Source: an uncultured Bacteroides sp.
GTDB taxonomy: Bacteria > Bacteroidota > Bacteroidia > Bacteroidales > Bacteroidaceae
Direction: 5' to 3'
Assembly (NCBI GenBank): GCA_958477465.1
Contig: CAUEFX010000013.1
Location: 1-64,000, forward strand
Length of the DNA: 64,000 nucleotides
Shown: positions 24,145 to 31,710 of the stretch, in pieces
How positions within the stretch are numbered: the first letter of the stretch is position 1
How the letters are laid out: each line of letters opens with the position of its first letter
Translations under genes and position numbers: made by a program
Notes under the pieces: model-generated
What the model was told of the DNA's origin: nothing
Database searches by the model: none
Seen by the model: only the letters and a program-made list of their open reading frames with translations

Positions 24145-24210
24145 CTTCTCGGTGCCGGAGGTCTCTTTCTCCGGTGCCGGACCACTGTCTCTTCGGTGGT
24201 GAAGAAAATC
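24145..24210. repeat. Three-unit 22-bp-period array after hisS
   Basis: Units at 24145, 24167 and 24189 begin CTTCTCGGTGCCGGAGG, TTCTCCGGTGCCGGACC and CTCTTCGGTGGTGAAG. The array starts 15 nt after the hisS stop and runs into the terminator stem. Confidence 0.75.
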
Positions 24211-24272
24211 CTCCCCGATGCCGGTAAGGTTGAACTGCTGTTCGATTCTGAAGCATCGGGGAGGATTTTTTT
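24205..24272. terminator. Terminator between convergent hisS and hydF
   Basis: AAAATCCTCCCCGATGC (24205-24221) pairs perfectly with 24253-24269, with a 31-nt loop and a T-run to 24272. The A-rich left arm gives a T-run on the other strand too, so it can serve both genes. Confidence 0.88.
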
Positions 24273-24345
24273 GAATAGTAATGACGGTTCTGCTACCGGA
24301 AATGCTGAAAAGATTCATTGATAGGTAGGGGTATCTTCCAATCAA

Positions 24346-25533
24346 TCACCATTCTATTTTATCGAGTATCCCGTTGAGGCAGGCGATGGCTACTCCGTAA
24401 TTGGTCATTGGAATTTTTTGCAGTCTGGCCTGTTCTATCCGGCTGAGGACATACTTCCGGTTGAACATGCAGGCACCGCATTGTATTATTAAATCATATT
24501 TGCTGAGGTCTTTGGGGAAATCATTGCCGGATACAATGTCTATTTGTAATCCTTCTCCGGCCTTTTTGCGTAAAAGACGGGGCAGTTTCACACGGCCGAT
24601 GTCTTCCGACAGTGGCGCATGGGTACATGCTTCGGCAATCAGCACACGAGAGTTTTCTGTCAGTCTGTCAATGGCCGACGCGCTGGTGGTGTAGTATTCG
24701 ATATCCCCCTTATAAGCAGCGAATAGCACGGAAAAGGAGGTCAGCATGCTTTCCGCCGGCTTCTGTTCGTAGACGGTTTTGAATGCCTGCGAATCGGTGA
24801 TAATCAGTTTCGGAGGGCGTGAGAGCATTTGCAGAGTAGCTTCCAGCCGGTCGGTAGTACAGCTCATCACCGGGCATTTCCGGTCGAGCAGTTCCCGGAG
24901 TGTCTGTACTTGCGGAAGGATGAGGCGCCCTTTGGGCGCTTGTATGTCCTGTGGCATGACAAGCAGAACGAGGTCTCCTTCCGAAACCAGGTTCCCCGTG
25001 ATGCTTTGTGCATCGAAATCTTCCGGCAGATGTCGCATGATGGCTTGCAGAATTTCTGCAATGCCCTGATGGGTCTTTGCGCTTACGGTCAGGGGATGCA
25101 GTCCGGTTTCATCTTTGATGCCTTGTGCTATCTGTTGCGCGTCATGCAGTATATCTGCCTTGTTCAGCAGCAAAATGACCGGGATTTTCTTTTCTTTGAG
25201 TATCTTAATCCAGGGAAGTTCTTCTTTCATATCCGGCTGGCAGAGCAACAGGGCGATATCTGCTTTTTCAATAGCCTGCAGAGTACGGGTCACGCGTAGT
25301 TTCCCCAGTTCGCCTTCATCGTCATATCCGGGCGTGTCGATGAAAAGGCAGGGGCCGATGCCGTGAATCTCCATCGCTTTGAGCACCGGATCGGTCGTTG
25401 TGCCCGGAGTATCGGATACGAGGGCGGTGTCTTGCCCTGTCAGTGCGTTGATTAGGGAAGACTTGCCACTGTTGCGCCGCCCGAAGAGGGCAATATGCAG
25501 TCGGTTGGAATTGGGAGTGTTCTGAAAACTCAT
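24346..25533 (-). CDS. hydF: [FeFe]-hydrogenase maturation GTPase HydF
   Basis: Scaffold GTPase on which the H-cluster diiron subsite is assembled; 395 residues. The GTPase domain has the P-loop GRRNSGKSSLINAL (about 18-31), TPGTTTDP (about 43-50), DTPGYDDEGE (about 64-73) and LLNKADI (about 124-130). The C-terminal cluster-binding domain has HAPLSEDIGR (about 311) and the cysteine segment QCGACMFNRK (about 354-363). It is last in the hydrogenase operon, after hydG, with a spacer of about 100 nt. Confidence 0.95.
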   Translation of the reverse strand: MSFQNTPNSNRLHIALFGRRNSGKSSLINALTGQDTALVSDTPGTTTDPVLKAMEIHGIGPCLFIDTPGYDDEGELGKLRVTRTLQAIEKADIALLLCQPDMKEELPWIKILKEKKIPVILLLNKADILHDAQQIAQGIKDETGLHPLTVSAKTHQGIAEILQAIMRHLPEDFDAQSITGNLVSEGDLVLLVMPQDIQAPKGRLILPQVQTLRELLDRKCPVMSCTTDRLEATLQMLSRPPKLIITDSQAFKTVYEQKPAESMLTSFSVLFAAYKGDIEYYTTSASAIDRLTENSRVLIAEACTHAPLSEDIGRVKLPRLLRKKAGEGLQIDIVSGNDFPKDLSKYDLIIQCGACMFNRKYVLSRIEQARLQKIPMTNYGVAIACLNGILDKIEW

Positions 25534-25632
25534 ACGGATTGAATTATAAAATGATGATCATCGGTCCGGGATATTTTCCCGTTCGGGACCTGTTTTTTGC
25601 AAGGGCAACGCCGGATGGTACCGGGCGTTGCT

Positions 25633-27063
25633 TTAAAACCGGAAATCTCTTTTCCCATTGGCTATCTCTCTCAGGTTTCGGATGGCTGCTTCTCTGATTT
25701 TCGGGTTAGGTATTCCGGCGGCTTCGGCGGCTATCAGCGCTTCGCCTTTGATACGGGTGGCGGGAGATGCATAATCTTCCAGATACTCTTTTAGAGTCAT
25801 CAGAGCATTCGGTCCGCAGCAGTTGGCTATCTGGCCTGATTTGACCAGTGACATAAACCGGTCGCCTGTTCTTCCGGCCCGATAGCAGGCAGTGCAGAAG
25901 CTGGGAATGTATCCTAAGTCGAGCAGCCAGCTCACGATCTCATCCAGTGTGCGGGTATCGCTCAGATCAAATTGCGCTGAATTCTCGGACGGAGGTTCCG
26001 GCGTCGCATAGCCGCCCACGCTGGTACGCGAGCCGCCGCTGATTTGTGAAATACCTATATCGAGAATCTGTCGCCGCGACTCCTGTGATTCGCGGGTGGA
26101 AATAATCATTCCCGTATAAGGTACGGCAATGCGGATTACTGCTACGATGCGGCGGAATATGTCATCGGACACGGCATTGGGAAAGTTGGCCGTATCGATG
26201 TCGTCAGCCGGGCAAATGCGTGGAACACTGATTGTGTGCGGCCCTACTCCGAACACCGCTTCAAGATGTTCGGCATGCATCAGCAGTCCGGTAAAGTCGT
26301 ATTTGAAAGTATTCAGTCCGAACAGGACCCCGATGCCCACATCGTCTATTCCTCCTTGCATGGCGCGGTCCATGGCTTCCGTATGCCAGGCGTAGTTGCT
26401 TTTGGGACCGGTGGGGTGGAGCTTTTCGTAGTTTTCTTTATGGTAGGTCTCTTGAAAGAGGATATAGGTTCCGATGCCTGCATCTTTCAGTTTTCTGTAG
26501 TTCTCCACCGTAGTGGCGGCTATGTTGACGTTCACCCGGCGGATAGCTCCGTTTTTGTGACGGATGCCGTATATCGTTTCGATGGATTCGAGGATATACT
26601 CCAGCGGGTTGAGTACCGGATGCTCGCCGGCTTCCAATGCCAGGCGCTTATGCCCCATATCTTGCAAGGCGATTACTTCACGGCGGATTTCTTCCTGTGT
26701 CAGTTTTTTGCGGGCAATCGTTTTGTTCTTCAGGTGATACGGGCAATAGGTGCAGCCGTTTACGCAATAGTTGGAGAGGTAGAGCGGCGCAAACATCACG
26801 ATGCGGTTACCGTAGAATTTCTGTTTAATCTCTTTGGCCAGGTGGAAAATACGTTCTGTCAGGTCCGGCTGGTCGCATTCCAGCAGGAGAGCGGCTTCCC
26901 GGTGGTTGAGCCCTTTGCACAGGGTGGCCTTATCAATGAGTTGTTCTATCAGTGTCCGGTTACTTTTGTTTTCGCGGGCATACTCCAGTGTGTCCAGTAT
27001 CTCCTGATGGTTGATGAATTCATCAGCTTGAGAAGAATGGGGGAGGTAAGGTATGGTTTCCAT
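25633..27063 (-). CDS. hydG: [FeFe]-hydrogenase maturase HydG (radical SAM tyrosine lyase)
   Basis: Cleaves tyrosine to give the CO and CN ligands of the H-cluster; 476 residues. The radical SAM cluster motif CVNGCTYC lies at about 99-106. The C-terminal second-cluster motif CTACYRAGRTGD (about 399) with the downstream paired Cys in NCCGPNALMT is present, as expected for HydG and not for ThiH. An upstream in-frame start at 27105 would add 14 residues; METIPYLPH at 27063 looks like the natural start. It follows hydE with a 22-nt spacer. Confidence 0.95.
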   Translation of the reverse strand: METIPYLPHSSQADEFINHQEILDTLEYARENKSNRTLIEQLIDKATLCKGLNHREAALLLECDQPDLTERIFHLAKEIKQKFYGNRIVMFAPLYLSNYCVNGCTYCPYHLKNKTIARKKLTQEEIRREVIALQDMGHKRLALEAGEHPVLNPLEYILESIETIYGIRHKNGAIRRVNVNIAATTVENYRKLKDAGIGTYILFQETYHKENYEKLHPTGPKSNYAWHTEAMDRAMQGGIDDVGIGVLFGLNTFKYDFTGLLMHAEHLEAVFGVGPHTISVPRICPADDIDTANFPNAVSDDIFRRIVAVIRIAVPYTGMIISTRESQESRRQILDIGISQISGGSRTSVGGYATPEPPSENSAQFDLSDTRTLDEIVSWLLDLGYIPSFCTACYRAGRTGDRFMSLVKSGQIANCCGPNALMTLKEYLEDYASPATRIKGEALIAAEAAGIPNPKIREAAIRNLREIANGKRDFRF

Positions 27064-27085
27064 TGTTTTTTTATTATTAAACGGG

Positions 27086-28129
27086 CTATTGCCGTTGGGG
27101 GGCATCTCCTCGTACGGGAAGCACTTTGTAACCGATCGCCTGTAACTGCTTGTTCAGCATAGCGAGGCCTTCGGCTGCTTCGGCACCGAGAGAGGCTTTG
27201 TTGTTGTATAGTGTATATTTTCTTCGCTCTTCACAAGGTGAAAGGTTCGGCATCACTACGTTGGCACCAGCCAGTATACCCTGTTGGCGTCCGTCGGGTG
27301 CAAGGGTGGCCAGAGCCGTGGTGGCAGGAATGAGCGCATCGGGCAACATCAGCCGGAAGATGGAGAGTAACCGCAAAGTCAGCTCTACGCTTCCCGGAGC
27401 AGATGTGGCGAAAGGCGTATCCCGGTGGGGGATGAAAGGCCCTATACCAATCATCTGCGGGCGGAAACGTTCGACGAACCGGATGTCTTCGATGAGATGT
27501 CCGGTCGTCTGTCCGGGACTGCCTACCATTATGCCGGTTCCCGTCTGGTAGCCTATCTCTTTCAACCATTGCAGGCATTGTATCCGGTTTTGCCGTGACA
27601 TTTCTGCCGGATGAAGCAGCTTGTAGTGCTCTGCGTCAAATGTCTCGTGACGCAGGAGATAACGGTTGGCTCCTGCACGGAAAAAGCGCTCGTATTCTTC
27701 CCGGGTCTTCTCTCCCAGAGACAGGGTGATGGCACAATCGGGGAAGCGGTTTCTTATGGCGGCTACGGTCTCTTCCACCCATTCGGGCGATTGCGCCGTA
27801 TCTTCTCCTCCCTGCATGACAAAGGTTCGGAATCCCAGTCCATATCCTTGCGTGCAGCAGTCGAGGATTGTTTCACGGCTGAGGCGGTATCGTTCTACCC
27901 GTGGATTTCCCTTTCGTATCCCGCAGTAATAGCAATTGTTCCGGCAGCAATTGCTGATCTCAATCAGTCCGCGGATATAGATATTATTGCCAAAACGTGC
28001 CTGTGCCACTTCCTGTGCCTGCCGGTACAGATACGTGACGGCATCGGTATCCGTGCAGGTCAGCAGGGTTTTGTACCCTTCGGATGGAAGAGTATGTTCT
28101 TGTTTGAGGCGGTCAACCCATATTTTCAT
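27086..28129 (-). CDS. hydE: [FeFe]-hydrogenase maturase HydE (radical SAM)
   Basis: Radical SAM enzyme acting in assembly of the H-cluster diiron precursor; 347 residues. The cluster motif CRNNCYYCGIR lies at about 60-70, followed by family segments FVMQGGEDTAQ and GIGPFIPHRDTPF. The reading frame is open upstream to 28273, but those codons lie inside the hydrogenase gene; MKIWVDRLKQEH at 28129 is the expected N-terminus. It overlaps the hydrogenase gene by 17 nt, so translation is probably coupled. Confidence 0.95.
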   Translation of the reverse strand: MKIWVDRLKQEHTLPSEGYKTLLTCTDTDAVTYLYRQAQEVAQARFGNNIYIRGLIEISNCCRNNCYYCGIRKGNPRVERYRLSRETILDCCTQGYGLGFRTFVMQGGEDTAQSPEWVEETVAAIRNRFPDCAITLSLGEKTREEYERFFRAGANRYLLRHETFDAEHYKLLHPAEMSRQNRIQCLQWLKEIGYQTGTGIMVGSPGQTTGHLIEDIRFVERFRPQMIGIGPFIPHRDTPFATSAPGSVELTLRLLSIFRLMLPDALIPATTALATLAPDGRQQGILAGANVVMPNLSPCEERRKYTLYNNKASLGAEAAEGLAMLNKQLQAIGYKVLPVRGDAPQRQ

Positions 28130-29579
28130 AAGATTCTTTACGCTTAAGCAAGCTCTGCGCCAATTGCCGGCGGCCGGAAACAATATCGTTGTGTGTACTC
28201 GGTCCGGTGATGCAACCGCCCTCGCAAGCCATAACCTCGATGAATTGTCCGGCGGCTTTACCTGTCTTGGCACATGCCCGGAGCAATGCGATATTCTTTT
28301 TGTTTATATCGGACACCTGGATGGCGTTGATCTTGTCGGCTTCTTCTTTCAGGTAAGCCTTGACTGCGCCCATTACGCCGCCTGCCTGGGCAAACCCGTG
28401 TGCTTCGCGTACGGAAGTGTATAGCAGAGAGAAAGGTTGGGTCTGTTCCAGCTGGATATCCATTCCATCGAGGATGGAGCCTACTTCTTCAAATGTCAGG
28501 ATGAAGTCTACGGCTTCGTCGCGGCGTATCTCCTGGCGTTTTGCCACGCAGGGACCGACAAATACGATTTTGGCATCCGGGTGCTTTTCTTTTGCAATAC
28601 GGGCAGTGTAGTACATGGGCGAACCGGTGGTGGATACATAAGGTTTCAAGCCGGGAATATGCTTTTCTACCAATTCGATATACGACGGGCAGCAGGAAGT
28701 TGTCATGAATGCTTGTCCCTCTTCCAGCTTCTCCAGTAATTCATGGGCTTCATTGCTGGTGGTGTCCATAGCTCCTTGTGCCACTTCGATCACATCCGCG
28801 AAACCGATCTCCTTGAAAGCACCGTACACGTGCTCTATATCGGTATTGAACTGCCCGAGGATGGAAGGAGCAACGATGGCTACCATCTTTTCCCCTTTGC
28901 GTATGTGTTGCAGGACATCGAAAGCCTGTGAGATTTCGAAAATGGCGCCGAACGGGCACGCGTTCATGCACTTTCCGCAATAGATACATTTGCTCTCGTC
29001 GATGTGTTCGATTCCTCGTTCGTCTTTATTGATGGCTTTAACCGGACAGGCTTCTTCGCAGGGCACCGGAATATAGACGATGGCGTGGTACGGACAGCTT
29101 TTGTGGCAAATGCCGCAACTGACGCAAGTATCGTGATCAATCATGGCCTGTCCGTTTTTCTTGAAGCGGATGGCGTCTTTGGGGCAGTTCATGTAACAAC
29201 TGCGTGCCACGCACCCCCGACAGAGGTTGGTTATTTCATAATTGATTTGTATACAGGAAGAACAGGCTTCGTCTATTACGCACAGGATGTTCTCTTTGGT
29301 ATACGCTTCGCGGTCTAATGCCTGACGGGCGTATTCGGACAAGGCTGTCAGTTCGTCCTTTTCATCTGTCATGTCCAGGCCCAGTAGGGGGAGGCATTTG
29401 TATTTCCATACAGCGCGCTCTTTGTGAATGCAGCAGCGCCCCAGTGGCTTTGATTTGCGGGGACTCAATTCAAGGGGGAGTCGGTCGATTTTTTCTGTTA
29501 ACTCATTCCTTTTCCATAATTTTACGAGGTCGGCCAGCAATCTGTGGCGGACAATCATAACGTTGTTAGTAAATGCCAT
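28113..29579 (-). CDS. [FeFe] hydrogenase, group B-like catalytic protein
   Basis: Ferredoxin-linked hydrogenase of 488 residues, cytoplasmic (no signal peptide). The N-terminal half has several iron-sulfur cysteine clusters: CRGCVARSCYMNCP (about 118), CVSCGICHKSCP (about 150) and CIYCGKCMNACP (about 195). The H-cluster domain has L1 as TTSCCPSYIE (about 300), L2 as VGPCVAKRQE (about 350), and L3 as VMACEGGCITGP (about 457). L1 and L2 differ from the classic TSCCPxW and MPCxxK forms, as in the group B enzymes of Bacteroides and Clostridia. The maturases follow directly. No diaphorase or membrane partner lies nearby, so ferredoxin is the likely redox partner. Confidence 0.93.
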   Translation of the reverse strand: MAFTNNVMIVRHRLLADLVKLWKRNELTEKIDRLPLELSPRKSKPLGRCCIHKERAVWKYKCLPLLGLDMTDEKDELTALSEYARQALDREAYTKENILCVIDEACSSCIQINYEITNLCRGCVARSCYMNCPKDAIRFKKNGQAMIDHDTCVSCGICHKSCPYHAIVYIPVPCEEACPVKAINKDERGIEHIDESKCIYCGKCMNACPFGAIFEISQAFDVLQHIRKGEKMVAIVAPSILGQFNTDIEHVYGAFKEIGFADVIEVAQGAMDTTSNEAHELLEKLEEGQAFMTTSCCPSYIELVEKHIPGLKPYVSTTGSPMYYTARIAKEKHPDAKIVFVGPCVAKRQEIRRDEAVDFILTFEEVGSILDGMDIQLEQTQPFSLLYTSVREAHGFAQAGGVMGAVKAYLKEEADKINAIQVSDINKKNIALLRACAKTGKAAGQFIEVMACEGGCITGPSTHNDIVSGRRQLAQSLLKRKESYENMG

Positions 29580-29607
29580 AATGTCTTTTTAGGGTTGTTA
29601 GGGGCTG

Positions 29608-29615
29608 CAAAGATA
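29608..29615 (-). promoter_or_regulatory. -7 box TATCTTTG of the hydrogenase operon
   Basis: Exact TAnnTTTG match on the minus strand, 29 nt before the start at 29579. No exact TTTG at -33. Confidence 0.55.
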
Positions 29616-29702
29616 GTGAACAGTTCGCTGAAAAACTAATATTCGTTAAAAATGATTGTCGTACCGGTACGGTTCTTTCATTTAACCTTATTTGGGCATG
29701 TA

Positions 29703-29737
29703 TCCCCCACCCATGCAAGTCGTGCATGGGTGGGGGA
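29703..29737. repeat. Perfect 15-bp palindrome upstream of the hydrogenase promoter
   Basis: TCCCCCACCCATGCA (29703-29717) pairs with TGCATGGGTGGGGGA (29723-29737) around the loop AGTCG. It lies about 90 bp upstream of the -7 box and has no T-run on the minus strand. It may be an operator or a transcript-end hairpin. Confidence 0.8.
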
Positions 29738-29854
29738 TTTATACACACAATCAAACAAAATTAAATGAAAAGGCCGTGTTGTGCCGGCTTCAAACAATGG
29801 TAAATTCTTGTGTGTGCTTCCGGATTGAGCTGTTCTTTCGGACTGAACGATAAA

Positions 29855-29901
29855 AGGGAGGGGGTGTCAAAACTGAAATGGAATTTTGACACCCCCTCCC
29901 T
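29855..29901. repeat. Palindromic element 4 (short form) downstream of the porin gene
   Basis: AGGGAGGGGGTGTCAAAA (29855-29872) pairs perfectly with 29884-29901 around an 11-nt loop. The GGGGGTGTCAAAACT end relates it to the element at 7402. It lies 45 bp past the 3' end of the minus-strand porin gene and probably ends its transcript. Confidence 0.8.
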
Positions 29902-29945
29902 TGCAGATCGATAATGGATGTATCGGATATGGCGGATTATTGTTG

Positions 29946-31193
29946 TCAGAACATAAACATGGCCACTCCCACCACACGGTGATTGCTGATGGAGTGAGTG
30001 TCCTTGATTTTGCCGTTTGAAGCATTCATCGAACCATACCAGGCTGAACTGAATGTATATTCAAGTCCGAATTTCCAGTGGGCTACGTTGTAAGTCAATT
30101 CGGCTCCCGTGGTTGCGAGTTGATCGACATCGGTCCCCGTGCCGTATAGCTGGGTTACAGCATCTCCTGTTCCCAGATTCTTGATATATCCGAAGAAGAC
30201 TCCCGGTTTCCACTTCTTGCCATAGACTACATTCACCCATGAGCTGGAGTTTAAAATGGATGCGTACTCCTGTTTTCCTGTCTTTGCATCTTTGGATTTT
30301 ATGCCGTAGCCACCCAGCATGGAGGTTTGTGTCAGGTTTCTTCCCAATACACTTTTGGCAGCAACAAACCAGTTTGCATTGCTGTACTTCAAATGTGCTT
30401 CGTAGGAGAGGGTGGTTATGCGTTCGTTCACCTTATAAGTATAATAGCTCTTGTTTTCCGGTGTCGATTCCGGTGTTTCTACTTTCGATTCTGTTCTGGG
30501 CTTGATGGACAATAATTCGATGCCTGCACCTACCTGCCAATTCTTTCCTTTGTAATCTACTCCGGCATAAATCTCCGGGATGCAACTGTTTTTAATATAA
30601 TTCTGGCTTTTTACATTGTCCGGACCTACAGACAGGTATTGCGATTGCCAAATGGCGGCACCTGTCAATTGAAAACTCTTGTTAGTATATCTATACCGTA
30701 TTTGTGGCGCCCTGCCGAATGGTTGGAAAGGAGCTCCTACCGAGAGGTTTAATATTTGTGGAGATACATCACCGAAAAGGGGATGCCAGGTCTGTCCCAT
30801 CAGAAGGGCCGATTTGCCCCAATTCAGATTGAGATAAGCATGGCGTACGCGTACGGTGGAATAAGTGGTTCCCGAACCCCTGAAGTCGATTTCCACTTTG
30901 GCGGATGTCTGGGCGTTTCCCAATTTCGGCCCAGCCACGTCTACTCCCAGGCGGGAATACAAAACATAGAAGCTGCCGTTGGCTGTGGCGTTTCTATCTG
31001 TCCCGTCTGCATCCGGAAGTTTATCCAATGGATACATATAGAACAATCCGTCCACTGTTTCTTTATTGGCACGGCTGTTGTAAAATAAATCCGTGCGGAC
31101 TTGCCCATAGAATTTGTAATTGAAATCTTTCTTTTGGGCAAAGCCGTTCATTGTTGCCAGAAGGCAAATTGCGAGTAGTAATTTCTTTTTCAT
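29946..31193 (-). CDS. Outer-membrane porin-like beta-barrel protein
   Basis: A 415-residue secreted protein. MKKKLLLAICLLATMNGFAQ is a clean signal peptide ending in FAQ. The rest is rich in alternating aromatic/polar strands (YKFYGQVRTDLFYNS, YVLYSRLGVDV, VVGVAMFMF at the C-terminus), typical of a barrel with a terminal Phe. The GQVRTD...R start resembles DcaP-like porins, but the substrate is unknown. The start at 31193 is favoured over 31229 because the -7 box TACCTTTG at 31219-31226 (minus) lies between them. Confidence 0.8.
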   Translation of the reverse strand: MKKKLLLAICLLATMNGFAQKKDFNYKFYGQVRTDLFYNSRANKETVDGLFYMYPLDKLPDADGTDRNATANGSFYVLYSRLGVDVAGPKLGNAQTSAKVEIDFRGSGTTYSTVRVRHAYLNLNWGKSALLMGQTWHPLFGDVSPQILNLSVGAPFQPFGRAPQIRYRYTNKSFQLTGAAIWQSQYLSVGPDNVKSQNYIKNSCIPEIYAGVDYKGKNWQVGAGIELLSIKPRTESKVETPESTPENKSYYTYKVNERITTLSYEAHLKYSNANWFVAAKSVLGRNLTQTSMLGGYGIKSKDAKTGKQEYASILNSSSWVNVVYGKKWKPGVFFGYIKNLGTGDAVTQLYGTGTDVDQLATTGAELTYNVAHWKFGLEYTFSSAWYGSMNASNGKIKDTHSISNHRVVGVAMFMF

Positions 31194-31218
31194 ACTGAAT
31201 GTGTGCGTAAATGACGTG

Positions 31219-31226
31219 CAAAGGTA
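31219..31226 (-). promoter_or_regulatory. -7 box TACCTTTG of the porin gene
   Basis: Exact TAnnTTTG match on the minus strand, 26 nt before the ATG at 31193; it decides the start. Confidence 0.6.
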
Positions 31227-31265
31227 CATAATTTATTCCTAATTCGTCAGCCGTACCTGCGTCAT

Positions 31266-31288
31266 TTTGTCAGTCTTTCGCTGACAAA
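31266..31288. promoter_or_regulatory. Inverted repeat TTTGTCAG-N7-CTGACAAA upstream of groES
   Basis: A perfect 8-bp dyad with a 7-nt centre, 110 bp before groES and 40 bp past the porin -7 box. It is not the CIRCE operator (TTAGCACTC-N9-GAGTGCTAA). It could be an operator for either gene. Confidence 0.4.
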
Positions 31289-31397
31289 CAAACATATTTT
31301 GGCTTTGGCACGGTTTTCGTAATCAGTTTTTCGTTCGTATGAAAACGGACAGATTAATAATATAATAATGTATAACATATAAAATAAAAAAGAAACT

Positions 31398-31670
31398 ATG
31401 AACATTAAACCATTGGCAGATAGAGTGCTGATACTCCCTGCACCTGCAGAAGAAAAAACAATTGGCGGTATCATTATTCCTGATACGGCAAAAGAAAAAC
31501 CTTTGAAAGGTGAAGTTGTGGCAGTAGGTCACGGTACAAAAGATGAAGAAATGGTATTGAAAGTAGGCGATACGGTTCTTTATGGAAAATATGCCGGAAC
31601 AGAACTCGAGGTGGAAGGTAACAAATACCTTATCATGCGTCAAAGCGATGTTCTCGCTGTTTTGGGTTAA
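31398..31670 (+). CDS. groES: Co-chaperonin GroES
   Basis: The 10-kDa lid of the GroEL chamber, 90 residues. It starts with the conserved MNIKPLADRVLI. The mobile loop that binds GroEL is EEKTIGGIIIPDTAKEKP (about 18-35). groEL follows 40 nt later in the same operon. No CIRCE element is seen upstream, which agrees with the absence of HrcA control in many Bacteroidota, but the real heat-shock control element is not evident. Confidence 0.97.
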   Translation: MNIKPLADRVLILPAPAEEKTIGGIIIPDTAKEKPLKGEVVAVGHGTKDEEMVLKVGDTVLYGKYAGTELEVEGNKYLIMRQSDVLAVLG

Positions 31671-31710
31671 TTAAAGTAGTAGATTGTAAATTATTAAATA
31701 GTAAACAAAG

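Noticed and set aside
31300..31316. Sigma-54-like -24/-12 promoter (TTTGGCACGG) upstream of groES
   Set aside because: TGGCACG matches the -24 element, but the -12 position reads GT in place of GC and no activator site or gene is nearby.
31260..31397. CIRCE operator before groESL
   Set aside because: No TTAGCACTC-N9-GAGTGCTAA or close variant is present in the upstream region.
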